In this document: positions 53,601 through 61,724 of the stretch, piece after piece
Numbering within the stretch: position 1 is the first letter of the stretch
How the letters are laid out: each line of letters starts with the position of its first letter
Assembly (NCBI GenBank): GCA_016703325.1
Contig: JADJCH010000007.1
Coordinates: forward strand, 124,001 to 188,000
From: Burkholderiales bacterium
Lineage (GTDB): Bacteria > Pseudomonadota > Gammaproteobacteria > Burkholderiales > Burkholderiaceae_C
Direction: 5' to 3'
DNA: 64,000 nt
Made by a program: the position numbers and the translations under genes
Notes under the pieces: generated by a model
Told to the model about the DNA's origin: nothing
The model's input: only the letters and a program-made list of their open reading frames with translations
The model's database searches: none

Positions 53601-56144
53601 TTCACACCCGCCGCCAACTACAGCGGCGCGGCTTCCTTCACCTACACCGTCGCAGACGGCACCGGGCTGACTTCCACGGCCAACGTCACCGGCACGGTCA
53701 CCGCCGTGCCCGACGCCCCGCTGGCCCAGCCCGACACTTTCACCACCAACGAGGACACCGCCGTCACCGTGGCCGTGCTGGCCAACGACAGCGATGCCGA
53801 TGGCGACACCCTCACCGTCACGCAGGTCAACGGCAGCGCCATCACTGCTGGCGGGGCTGCCGTGGCCGTCACCAACGGCAGCGTGGTCCTGACGACGGCC
53901 GGTGAGCTGGTCTTCACACCCGCCGCCAACTACAGCGGCGCGGCTTCCTTCACCTACACCGTCGCAGACGGCACCGGGCTGACTTCCACGGCCAACGTCA
54001 CCGGCACGGTGGCTGAGGTCAACGATCCCCCCATCAACACCATGCCAACGTCCACTGCGGCGCTGTCCATGAACGAAGATGGGGAAAACAACCTGGGCGC
54101 CGTCACCGGACCCATTGTGTTCAGCAGTGCACGGTCCACGGCCATTTCGGTTGGCGATGCCGACTCTGGAGACACCCTGACCACCGTGATCACGGTGACC
54201 AACGGCAGCTTCACGGTGGGAAGCAGCTCGGTCACCGGAGTGGAGGTTCGCAACAACGGCAGTGCCTCGGTCACGCTGATCGGAACGGCTGCGGCCATCA
54301 CCGCCGCGCTGGAGGGCAGTACGTATGTCAATGCCGCCGACTTCAATGGCAGTGCCACCCTGACGGTACGCAGCACCGACCCCCACGGCGTGGTGGATCA
54401 GGACTCGACCACCTTGACGGTCAATGCCGTGCAGGACGCCGTGCTCGACTCTGCAATCACCAACGAAGGCCAGGCCGTCACGATCCAGGTGCTGGGCAAT
54501 GACAGCTACGAGGACAGCAGCGCACTCATCACGGCGGTGAACGGGCAGGCCATTGCGACAGGGCAATCGGTTTCGGTGGCCAACGGTACCGTGACGCTCA
54601 ACAGCGATGGAACGCTGTCCTTTGCCCCCTCGTCTGGGTACAGCAATACGGCAGAGACGCCCACCACCTTTACCTACACCGTCACGGCAGGCGGCAAGAC
54701 CGAGGCCGCCATGGTGGCCGTGCAGGTCACACCGGCAGCCGACCTGGCCCTGAGTGCCAACGGCTACTGGACCTTCGACAACAGCACCACCACCGGCATC
54801 ACAACCACCACGGCCAACGAGCAAGCCACCACCCAGATCGGCACCCTCAGCGGTGACGCCAGGATCGGTGCAGGTACCCACGACGGCAATGCTCTGGTGC
54901 TCAGCAGCTCGGATGGTTCCAACGATTTCCTGGCCCTGGACAGCACGGTGACCTCCGCGCTGGTGGGTGGCGCCGCCTCCAGCCAGGCCACGCTGGCCTT
55001 CTGGATCAACACCACCCAGCGCGGTTCCTCCAACGGCTACTCCTCACCCTCGGTGATCGGCAACAGCGCCAGCGGCAACAACGACATCCAGTGGGGTTGG
55101 CTCAACTCCAGCGGCCAGATCGGCATCGCGCGGGGTTCGGCGAACACATCGGTCAGTGACACCGTGGTCGCAGACGGCACCTGGCATCAGGTAACCATCG
55201 GCTACGATTTCGATGCCGAAGTCGCCAAGATCTACGTGGATGGAGTACTGGAGTACAGCGGCGATCTGCTGGCAGATTCCGTCGTCACCCAACTGGCTGG
55301 ACTGGGCGTGACATCCGGACAGTCCGGCGCACTCTCGACCTACCTCAACGGTCAATTGGATGACGTACGCATCTACGACCGGGTGTTGACCGATGCGGAG
55401 GTCAGCGCGATCTACGTCTCCGAGAGCCTGACCACCGCGGCAGGCGCGGTCACCGTAGACAGTGTCAGCAGCGATGGCAGTGTGCAGTTCGCCATCGACG
55501 GTGGATTGCATGCATCGATCAGTCTGTCGGGCGCCCCTGCCGGAGCCGTCCTCAGCGATGGAAACGGGCACAGCCTGACGTTGACGGGCGGTTCCGGGGT
55601 GATCAGCAACCCATCGGCCTGGAATCTGGACCAACTCAAGCTCAGCAACCTGGGCGGGATGTCTGCGTTGTTGTCGATAGAGTCCACCCAGACCGGCGGC
55701 ACCCTGGCCAACTCCACCTTGAACATCGTTGCGGCACACCATGCCACCGCCAGCAACGAAACCCTTTCGGGCGGCACCGGTACGGACGTCTTTGCCTGGT
55801 CCCTCGGCGATGTGGGCTCAGACCAGGTTCAGGGCTTCGAAGCCGTGCAAGCCGTCAATGCCGGCGGCGATGTACTGGACTTGCGGGACCTGCTCAGCGG
55901 CGAAACCGGAGCCAATCTGGAGAACTACCTCTCCTTCGAGACATCAGGATCCTCCACCGTGCTGCACATCAGCACCCAGGGCCAGTTCGCCAGTGGCAGC
56001 TACGATGCCAGCAAGGAGAACGCCACGATCACCCTGTCGGGGACTTCGCTGGCCAGCGACCTCGGGCTGGGTTCTGCTGCAACCGATGCTCAGTTGATCG
56101 CCAAGATGCTGGATCAGGGCAAGTTGCTGGTGGACAACGGATGA
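50668..56144 (+). pseudogene. giant LapA-like cadherin-repeat adhesin, frameshifted as read
   Basis: If the frame is restored, 1825 residues: an N-terminal retention module (1-125) with the LapG-type di-alanine site PAAG at 119-122; a Calx-beta-like domain (170-290); eight cadherin-like Ig repeats of about 104 residues (FTTNEDTAVTVAVL, NDSDADGDTLTV, FTYTVADG), some calcium-binding; a LamG/pentraxin-like domain (54.74-55.43 kb); and a type I secretion signal region (LSGGTGTDVFAW, then LRDLLSGE). Such proteins anchor cells to surfaces and are released by LapG when c-di-GMP falls. At 52980 the fifth repeat lacks one base (TTCCACCC versus TTCACACCC), breaking the protein after about 790 residues. 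May be an assembly error. Confidence 0.85.
51540..54012 (+). repeat. eight cadherin-like coding repeats, the last four near-identical 312-bp units
   Basis: Eight tandem coding repeats with a period of about 312 bp. The last four (anchor GTGCCCGACGCCCCGCTGG at 52771, 53082, 53394 with one change, and 53706) are nearly identical: spacings 311, 312, 312. The 311 spacing shows the single-base deletion in unit 5. Earlier units are more diverged. Confidence 0.95.
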
Positions 56145-56192
56145 TGCTGCAGCCCGGTGGTCAGCCAGCACCACCACTCACGCAGACGAACC

Positions 56193-56217
56193 AAGGGGCC
56201 CCGCGGGGCCCCTTTTT
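56193..56217 (+). terminator. Rho-independent terminator after the adhesin gene
   Basis: AAGGGGCCCC, two bases, GGGGCCCCTT is a perfect 10-bp stem followed by TTT, 48 bases after the adhesin stop. It lies between the adhesin gene and the convergent PEP-CTERM gene. Confidence 0.88.
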
Positions 56218-56245
56218 CCACATGCCATAGGTTCGATGAGGAAAA

Positions 56246-56902
56246 TCAAGTCTCCTGAGACCGGCCTCGTCTGCGTCGAAGAACCAACAGCCCCCCCGCC
56301 CCCATCGCCCACATCAAAGCGGTCGCCGGCTCAGGCACGGCCGTCACAGCAACCCCGAACCGTGCGTTGTCCATCGAATAGCCTTCCGCCAAGGCCCCCC
56401 CCAGACCTGCGCCACGGATGCGCAACTCGGTAAATGATCCACTGCTACGGAATCCAAAGAAGCCGGCCGTGCTCACGGCCACATCGACCGCTTGATCCTC
56501 ATCACCCGCATTCACCCAGATCTGCAGGCTCTCACCTGTACCCGCCAGACTGACGTCCCAGTCAGCAGCGAATGCACTGACCGCCTGCTTGAACGTGACG
56601 ATGGTGTAGCGGCCCTTGGAGGTACTGACACGATCCTCCAGCAAGCCGGCGTACACCCCGGCTGCATGCACTCCCAAGGCGTCGGTGTAGACGCGGTGCG
56701 ACCCACCGCCGGTGGTGTCCACCGACAGGCCGCTGTCACTCCAGTCATCGTTCTGGAACTGCTCTGTCTGGACATCCAGACCCGCAGCCCAGTCGTTCTC
56801 GTCCGTGTAGCCCTGGAGTGCGGCCGCCTGCACTGCAGGTAAGAACCCGCCAACCAGCAGGGTCAAAGTTGCAGCCAGCGATTTGGGTGACACGCGGTTC
56901 AT
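56246..56902 (-). CDS. PEP-CTERM sorting-domain exported protein
   Basis: A 218-residue protein with an N-terminal signal peptide (about 1-27, cleavage near AVQAAALQG) and the C-terminal PEP-CTERM signal: VPEPATALMW at 189-198, a hydrophobic helix, then RRRRGR. This tail is recognised by an exosortase (EpsH-type) and the family is linked to exopolysaccharide and sheath formation. The central region (Trp/Gly-rich, EGYSMDNARF) has no named domain. Start at MNRVSPKSL has AAGGAG 8 bases upstream. No exosortase is in the window. Confidence 0.9.
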   Translation of the reverse strand: MNRVSPKSLAATLTLLVGGFLPAVQAAALQGYTDENDWAAGLDVQTEQFQNDDWSDSGLSVDTTGGGSHRVYTDALGVHAAGVYAGLLEDRVSTSKGRYTIVTFKQAVSAFAADWDVSLAGTGESLQIWVNAGDEDQAVDVAVSTAGFFGFRSSGSFTELRIRGAGLGGALAEGYSMDNARFGVAVTAVPEPATALMWAMGAGGLLVLRRRRGRSQET

Positions 56903-57139
56903 CTTGGAAGCTCCTTGTCGTCGCCCGCCGATGGACTCGACAGGCACAGAACGCCTTCACCCCCGTGAAACGCCCTGATGCGGATCTTCCCGGATTCAGC
57001 CCCTCATGTGCACCACGCATCCAGGGGTCTGCCCTGCGGTCCAGTGCCCGAGTTCGATCGCCCGATGACATCGCAGGATGCCCTTCTGATCGAAAGACCG
57101 GATGACTCGGACCAGAAGTCAGAACTGCTTCGCCCGAAC

Positions 57140-57170
57140 AAAAAAGGACCGGGTAACAAAACCAGGTCCT
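57140..57170 (-). terminator. Rho-independent terminator of the tRNA-Lys operon
   Basis: On the minus strand, AGGACC and GGTCCT form a stem around a 19-base loop and are followed by six or seven U. It lies 18 bases after the CCA end of the last tRNA-Lys and is the likely end of their transcript. Confidence 0.7.
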
Positions 57171-57188
57171 GATCTGCAACAGGAAAAT

Positions 57189-57264
57189 TGGTGGGCCCTG
57201 AGTGACTCGAACACTCGACCAACGGATTAAGAGTCCGCTGCTCTACCAACTGAGCTAAGAGCCC
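57189..57264 (-). tRNA. tRNA-Lys (anticodon CUU)
   Basis: A 76-base tRNA on the minus strand, GGGCTCTTAGCTC at the 5' end and encoded CCA at the 3' end. The acceptor GGGCTCT pairs with AGGGCCC (one G-U). Anticodon loop CTCTTAA gives CUU, lysine. T-arm GTTCGAGTC and D-arm are complete. It is identical in its body to the next tRNA. Confidence 0.95.
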
Positions 57265-57290
57265 CAAGAAATATCTGACAGGATCGAGGC

Positions 57291-57366
57291 TGGTGGGCCC
57301 TGAGTGACTCGAACACTCGACCAACGGATTAAGAGTCCGCTGCTCTACCAACTGAGCTAAGAGCCC
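57291..57366 (-). tRNA. tRNA-Lys (anticodon CUU), second copy
   Basis: A second, sequence-identical 76-base tRNA-Lys(CUU) with encoded CCA, 26 bases from the first. The spacers differ, so the unit duplicated was close to the tRNA alone. Confidence 0.95.
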
Positions 57367-57413
57367 TCGGAAACCTTCGACCTTGTCGATCCGGAAATTG
57401 TATCAAGAACAAT

Positions 57414-57489
57414 TGGTGGGTTGTGCAGGATTCGAACCTGCGACCAACGGATTAAAAGTCCGCTGCTCTACCGACTGAGCTAACAACCC
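57414..57489 (-). tRNA. tRNA-Lys (anticodon UUU)
   Basis: A 76-base tRNA with encoded CCA; acceptor GGGTTGT / ACAACCC, anticodon loop CTTTTAA giving UUU, lysine; T-arm GTTCGAATC. It is the promoter-proximal member of the three-gene minus-strand cluster. It is the kind of tRNA modified by MnmC at its wobble uridine. Confidence 0.95.
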
Positions 57490-57627
57490 ACAGTAAGTCG
57501 TTCTGATCTTGCCCTCACCACTCAATTCGAATTACCGAATTAAATGCAAAGACTATCGCCGGAACAGCCCAAGATTATGGCAGAACGACAAGCTCTTCGC
57601 AAGCCCCTTCTTTGCAGCACGTCCGCG

Positions 57628-58470
57628 TCACACTGCCCTGCGCCGCACCCATGCCAGTGCCTGTTCAGCGGCCACCATGCCAAAGGTGGCGGTGACCATC
57701 ACACTGGATCCATACCCGGCACAGTTCAGGCTGCCTTCGACGCTGCATCCAGCGTCCGGACGCTGGATCTCTTCCCTGGAAAACACACAGGTCACTCCCA
57801 ATCGCCCGGCCGTATTGGCAGCTCTGCGCGGCGTCACCTTGACATGACCCGGTTCATGTCCCGATTTTGGCACCTGACCGACCGGCAATGCGTGCTCGAC
57901 CTGCCTGCGCAATCGCTGACGCAGGCGCGCCAGCATCGGATCGTGCGTCACATCGGCCAGATCGGCCACTTCCACTCGCTCCGGGGCGCACTTGCCACCG
58001 GCTGCACCCACCGTCACCAGCGGAGTGCCCCCATCCAGTGCCCAACAGGCCAGCGTGAACTTGGCAGCGGCCTGGTCGCAGGCATCGATCACGACATCAA
58101 CCGGTGACGGCAGCACCTGCGGCCAGTTTTGGGGCTCGACGAACTCTTCGACCGCATGCACCCTGCAGCCGGGATGGATCTGCGCCACGCGAGCCTGCAC
58201 TGCCTGCACCTTGGCCATGCCCAGCGTGCTGTCGAGGGCCTGGATCTGCCGGTTGATGTTGGACTCGGCCACGTGGTCCAGGTCAATCAGCACCAGTTCA
58301 GCCACGCCGCAGCGGGCCAGCGCTTCGGCAGCCCAGGACCCGACTCCGCCCAGACCGACCACCGCCACGCGGCATGAGCGCACGGCCTCGTAGGGGCCTG
58401 CGCCCCAGAGTCGCTTCAACCCGCCGAACCGACGCTCCAGGTCCGGCTCGCCCGCTTCCGGCAACGTCAT
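57628..58470 (-). CDS. tcdA: tRNA threonylcarbamoyladenosine dehydratase (TcdA/CsdL)
   Basis: A 280-residue E1-like (ThiF-fold) enzyme that cyclises t6A to ct6A in tRNA. The nucleotide loop VVGLGGVGSWAAEAL (37-51), DLDHVAESNINRQ and DACDQAAAK are typical, and VSREEIQ with SSVMVTATFG near the end matches TcdA. The start overlaps the cpoB stop (ATGA), so it is the last gene of the tolB-pal-cpoB operon; the tRNA-Lys cluster, whose tRNAs carry this modification, follows. Confidence 0.92.
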   Translation of the reverse strand: MTLPEAGEPDLERRFGGLKRLWGAGPYEAVRSCRVAVVGLGGVGSWAAEALARCGVAELVLIDLDHVAESNINRQIQALDSTLGMAKVQAVQARVAQIHPGCRVHAVEEFVEPQNWPQVLPSPVDVVIDACDQAAAKFTLACWALDGGTPLVTVGAAGGKCAPERVEVADLADVTHDPMLARLRQRLRRQVEHALPVGQVPKSGHEPGHVKVTPRRAANTAGRLGVTCVFSREEIQRPDAGCSVEGSLNCAGYGSSVMVTATFGMVAAEQALAWVRRRAV

Positions 58471-59309
58471 CCCCTGATCTGCGACAGGCGCTCCTTGCCC
58501 GCCACGGCCGCATCGGACTGCGGGTAGGACTTGATCAGGTCTTCCAGCGTCTTGCGAGCGGCCTTGTTGTCCTTGAGTTCCACCTGGCAGTTGGCCAGGG
58601 CGAGCATCGATTCAGCAGCGCGCGGGTGTTCCGGACTGCCGGAGACAAGCGCCCGGAAGGTCTGCGCAGCCGCCTTCACATCCCCGCGACCGTACTGGGC
58701 ATTGCCGAGCCAGTACTGCACATGACCGGCGTAGGCGCTGGACGGGTAACGTTGCTGGAACGACGAAAGCGCCTCGGCCGCTTTGGCAAACTCACCACGC
58801 CGGAGCGTGGCAATGGCATCGTCGTAGGCCTTCTTCTCCGCGGGATCGACCGTCACCTCCCGGCCATCCAGGCTGACCTTCTGCGGCTCGAGTCGGCGCA
58901 CCCGATCCTCCAGGGCGGCCAGACTGTCCTTCTGCCGACGCTGGATTTCCGCCACATCCCGCGCCAAGTCCTTGGATGAATGCACCGCCTGTTCATCCTG
59001 ACCGCGCATCTTGGCCATTTCGCCGCGCAGAGTTTCCAGCTGGTTGTTCAGGTCCAGCAGGCTGCGTTTGAGCACGGCGATCTGCTCGTTCTGCTCGTTT
59101 TGCTGTTCCGCCAGACGGCTGGTCAGCTTCGCGATGCTCTCCTGTTGCGACTTCTGGGTCTGCTGGCCCTGCTCGAAACGGGTGCGCAGGTCCAGGATGG
59201 CCTTGCGGGCTTCATCGTCATCGAACAATCCTGCACTCGCACCGAACGGCGCGAGGAAACTGGCGGCCAACACAGCGTGACGCAGCGGACTCAGGGAAAA
59301 CTTCTTCAT
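58467..59309 (-). CDS. cpoB: cell division coordinator CpoB (YbgF)
   Basis: A 280-residue periplasmic protein with signal peptide (1-25, FGASAGLFDDDEAR), an N-terminal coiled coil (about 35-105, trimerising) and a C-terminal TPR domain (about 160-275). CpoB links the Tol-Pal machine to peptidoglycan synthesis during constriction. It overlaps pal upstream and tcdA downstream through ATGA junctions. Confidence 0.92.
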   Translation of the reverse strand: MKKFSLSPLRHAVLAASFLAPFGASAGLFDDDEARKAILDLRTRFEQGQQTQKSQQESIAKLTSRLAEQQNEQNEQIAVLKRSLLDLNNQLETLRGEMAKMRGQDEQAVHSSKDLARDVAEIQRRQKDSLAALEDRVRRLEPQKVSLDGREVTVDPAEKKAYDDAIATLRRGEFAKAAEALSSFQQRYPSSAYAGHVQYWLGNAQYGRGDVKAAAQTFRALVSGSPEHPRAAESMLALANCQVELKDNKAARKTLEDLIKSYPQSDAAVAGKERLSQIRG

Positions 59310-59917
59310 GGGTTGTCCTTCAACTCAGCTCGGCGGTTTTTGGCCCACGCCGCTTCGCCGTTGCCAGCCACCGCCGGCCGCTCCTCGCCGTAGCTGACCG
59401 CTTCCAGCTGAACCTCCTTCGGCCCGAGCAGCATCATGGCCCTGACCACCGACTCAGCCCGCTTCTGTCCCAATGCGAGGTTGTACTCACGCCCCCCACG
59501 ATCATCGGTGTGCCCTTCCACAAGCATGCGGCGCTTGCGATCTGCGTTGAGGTAGCGGGCATTGGCCTCCACCACGCCCCGGTACTCTTCCTTGACGCTG
59601 AAGCTGTCGAAATCGAAATAGACCACCCGCTGAGCCCGAGCCTGTGCATCGGCAGCGGAGGAACCGGCAGACCCCTGGGCCCCCAGGTCCACCGGTGCCA
59701 CACGGGTTTCGGAGACTCCTTGAGCCGAGTCTCCCTTGAGCCCGGCGCTTCCCGATGCAGCAGAAGCCGCCGCTGCAGCGCTGCTGCCGGGGCGCCGGTC
59801 CTCCACCGGGGCAGGAGCATCCAGCCGGGTGGTCGAACAGGCAGACAGCCACACCAGCAACGCGGCACCACCCGCCCGCAGGGCCCAGCGTCGCACGGGT
59901 TTTTGACCCAACTTCAT
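59306..59917 (-). CDS. pal: peptidoglycan-associated lipoprotein Pal
   Basis: A 203-residue outer-membrane lipoprotein. Lipobox LSAC follows a short hydrophobic signal (residues about 20-31), then an Ala/Ser-rich linker and the OmpA-like domain (about 95-200: VYFDFDSFSVKEEY, VEGHTDDRGGREYNLALGQKRAESV in part). It binds peptidoglycan and TolB. The start at 59917 (MKLGQKPVRR) is chosen because GGAG lies 6 bases before it; upstream ATGs at 59935 and 59929 lack such a site. Confidence 0.93.
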   Translation of the reverse strand: MKLGQKPVRRWALRAGGAALLVWLSACSTTRLDAPAPVEDRRPGSSAAAAASAASGSAGLKGDSAQGVSETRVAPVDLGAQGSAGSSAADAQARAQRVVYFDFDSFSVKEEYRGVVEANARYLNADRKRRMLVEGHTDDRGGREYNLALGQKRAESVVRAMMLLGPKEVQLEAVSYGEERPAVAGNGEAAWAKNRRAELKDNP

Positions 59918-59960
59918 CGTCCACTCCATGGTCATCTTGGGTTCCGCGGCACCCGACAGC

Positions 59961-61268
59961 TCACCGGCCATAGGGCCCCCAGACGGGCTCACGCACGTCC
60001 ACCTGCGGTGCGCCGAGCCGGGCCTTGATCGAGCCGTCCAGCGTGGTCGTCATGAGCACGTCACGTCCACCGGAACGGGTCGCATAGATGATCAGGCGGC
60101 TGTTGGGCGAGAAACTCGGGCTCTCATCGTCGGCCGTGTCGGTCAGGTACGTCACCGCACCGGTGCCCAGGTCCATCAGGGCCACCCGGAAGGCACCGGC
60201 CTGGCGCGACACATAGGCCATCCAGCGCCCATCGGGGCTGAGCGACGGGGAGATGTTGTGGTCGCCCGCAAAGGTCACCCGCTCCGGTGCGCCGCCGGCT
60301 GCGGGCATGCGATAGATCTGCGGACCACCCCCACGGTCACTGATGAAGAAGATGGATTTGCCATCCGCCGACCAGGCCGCTTCGGTATCGATGGCACTGC
60401 TGGTGGTCAGACGCCGCAGGTTCTCGCCTTGCCGGTCCATGGCATACAACTGCGACAGGCCATCGCGGGTCAAGGTCACGATCAGTTGCGAGCCGTCCGG
60501 AGACCAGGCCGGTGCACTGTTGGATCCGCGGAAACCGGCCACCACCCGGCGTTTGCCCGAGGCGATCTCCTGCACGTACACCATGGCCTTGCGCGCCTCA
60601 AAGGACACATAGGCCAGAGAGCGGCCGTCCGGCGACCAGGCCGGCGAGATGATGGGCTCCGGCCCGGCCACCGCCACCTGGGCGGCTTCACCGTCTGCGT
60701 CCGCCACCCAAAGGGTGTAGCGGCCGGCCGACTTGGACACGTAGGCGATGCGGGTCGAGAACACGCCCCGCTCACCGGTGAGCTTCTGGTAGATCTCGTC
60801 GGCAATGCGGTGGGCGGCCAGGCGCAGGTCTTCGCGCGGCACCGCCACCGCCTGGGCGGCCAGTTCGCTGCCCTTGACCATGTCCCAGAGGCGGTAGCGA
60901 ACATCAAAACGACCGTCGGCCAGCCGCGCCACCGAACCTGCGGTCAGCGCATCCACCCCGCGCCCCCGCCAGTCGGCTGGATTCGGCCGCGCAGATTCGT
61001 CAAAGGCCACCGCCCCAGCATCCACGAGCTTGAACAGCCCGCTGCGCTCCAGGTCGGCGCGCACGATCGCAGACACCGACTGGGGCGACTTGTCCTCATC
61101 GCGCAGTTTGAGGATGGTGATGGGCACCTGCGTGGCCGCCACGCCGGAGATCTCGACGCGAAACTGGGACTGAGCCAGCGGCCAGGCCCAGGGGCCCGCC
61201 AGGCAGCTCAATGCAGCCAGGGATTTCAGGGCCGCCCGGCGTCCTGCGTTGTTCTGCTCGACCATCAA
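59961..61268 (-). CDS. tolB: Tol-Pal system protein TolB
   Basis: A 435-residue periplasmic beta-propeller protein. The N-terminus RRAALKSLAAL is twin-arginine-like, then an N-terminal domain (40-170) and six propeller blades (WSPDGRSLAYVS, WSPDGSQLIVT, WSADGKSIFFIS, LSPDGRWMAYVS). It passes force from TolA to Pal. The stop is 43 bases before the pal start. tolQ, tolR and tolA are absent upstream; instead a putative island boundary lies there. Confidence 0.94.
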   Translation of the reverse strand: MMVEQNNAGRRAALKSLAALSCLAGPWAWPLAQSQFRVEISGVAATQVPITILKLRDEDKSPQSVSAIVRADLERSGLFKLVDAGAVAFDESARPNPADWRGRGVDALTAGSVARLADGRFDVRYRLWDMVKGSELAAQAVAVPREDLRLAAHRIADEIYQKLTGERGVFSTRIAYVSKSAGRYTLWVADADGEAAQVAVAGPEPIISPAWSPDGRSLAYVSFEARKAMVYVQEIASGKRRVVAGFRGSNSAPAWSPDGSQLIVTLTRDGLSQLYAMDRQGENLRRLTTSSAIDTEAAWSADGKSIFFISDRGGGPQIYRMPAAGGAPERVTFAGDHNISPSLSPDGRWMAYVSRQAGAFRVALMDLGTGAVTYLTDTADDESPSFSPNSRLIIYATRSGGRDVLMTTTLDGSIKARLGAPQVDVREPVWGPYGR

Positions 61269-61396
61269 TGCACGATTCCTTCTAGTCCAACCTCACCAGG
61301 AAAGCCCACGGCCCCTTCCGAGATCGGTCCGACATTCTAGAAGTCGGCCGACAGCAGGACCTGCGTTTCGGATTCAGCCACGAACGTTCGGTTCCC

Positions 61397-61411
61397 TCAC
61401 TCCCACTCGAT
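61397..61411 (-). mobile_element. putative attachment-site remnant matching the guaA 3' end
   Basis: On the minus strand ATCGAGTGGGAGTGA reads Ile-Glu-Trp-Glu-stop, the conserved C-terminus of GMP synthetase GuaA. No guaA body precedes it. The 3' end of guaA is a well-known integration site of tyrosine-recombinase islands, which leave a copy of the core behind. It lies 129 bases from the tolB start; the island would extend to the right beyond the window. No integrase is seen, so this is an inference from one short match. Confidence 0.5.
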
Positions 61412-61467
61412 CATCAACGAGCCTTCTAAGCTGTTGATTTCAAAGTGTTTCCAAGTAGCGCGGTCGC

Positions 61468-61702
61468 TTTTTACCGTCATTTTTACCGTCAAAGTGTCGG
61501 GCACCAGCATTGGCGCGGGTTTCCGGGCGATTCGACGAAAAGTGACCTTTCGAGATCTATCGACATCTATCGGCTCCTGCGAGCATCGTCGAAGCTATCA
61601 ATGGACGACATTGCAGGTTCGACAAGGACCACACATGCCCACTGCATCGAATTGCATAAGTCATTGTCAGCAAACGTTTTTCCACCGCCAATTTTACCGT
61701 CA
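61468..61702. repeat. three copies of TTTTACCGTCA near the putative island end
   Basis: TTTTTACCGTCA is repeated directly in tandem (61468-61479 and 61480-61491), and TTTTACCGTCA recurs at 61692-61702. Short direct repeats next to an attachment core are typical arm-type binding sites of tyrosine integrases or their excisionases. The region 61412-61724 holds no recognisable gene. Confidence 0.6.
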
Positions 61703-61724
61703 CAAGGCTACACCAGCCCTCAGA

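Noticed and set aside
51540..54012. Regular repeats that could suggest a CRISPR array
   Set aside because: The period is 312 bp and in-frame coding; there are no short repeat-spacer units.
52707..54881. 724-codon minus-strand open frame with strong internal repeats over the adhesin
   Set aside because: The repeats simply mirror the adhesin repeats of the plus strand; Gly/His/Asp-rich composition is an antisense artefact.
57189..57489. tRNA cluster as an integration site of a mobile element
   Set aside because: All three tRNA-Lys genes are complete with encoded CCA, no partial tRNA duplicate or integrase lies nearby.
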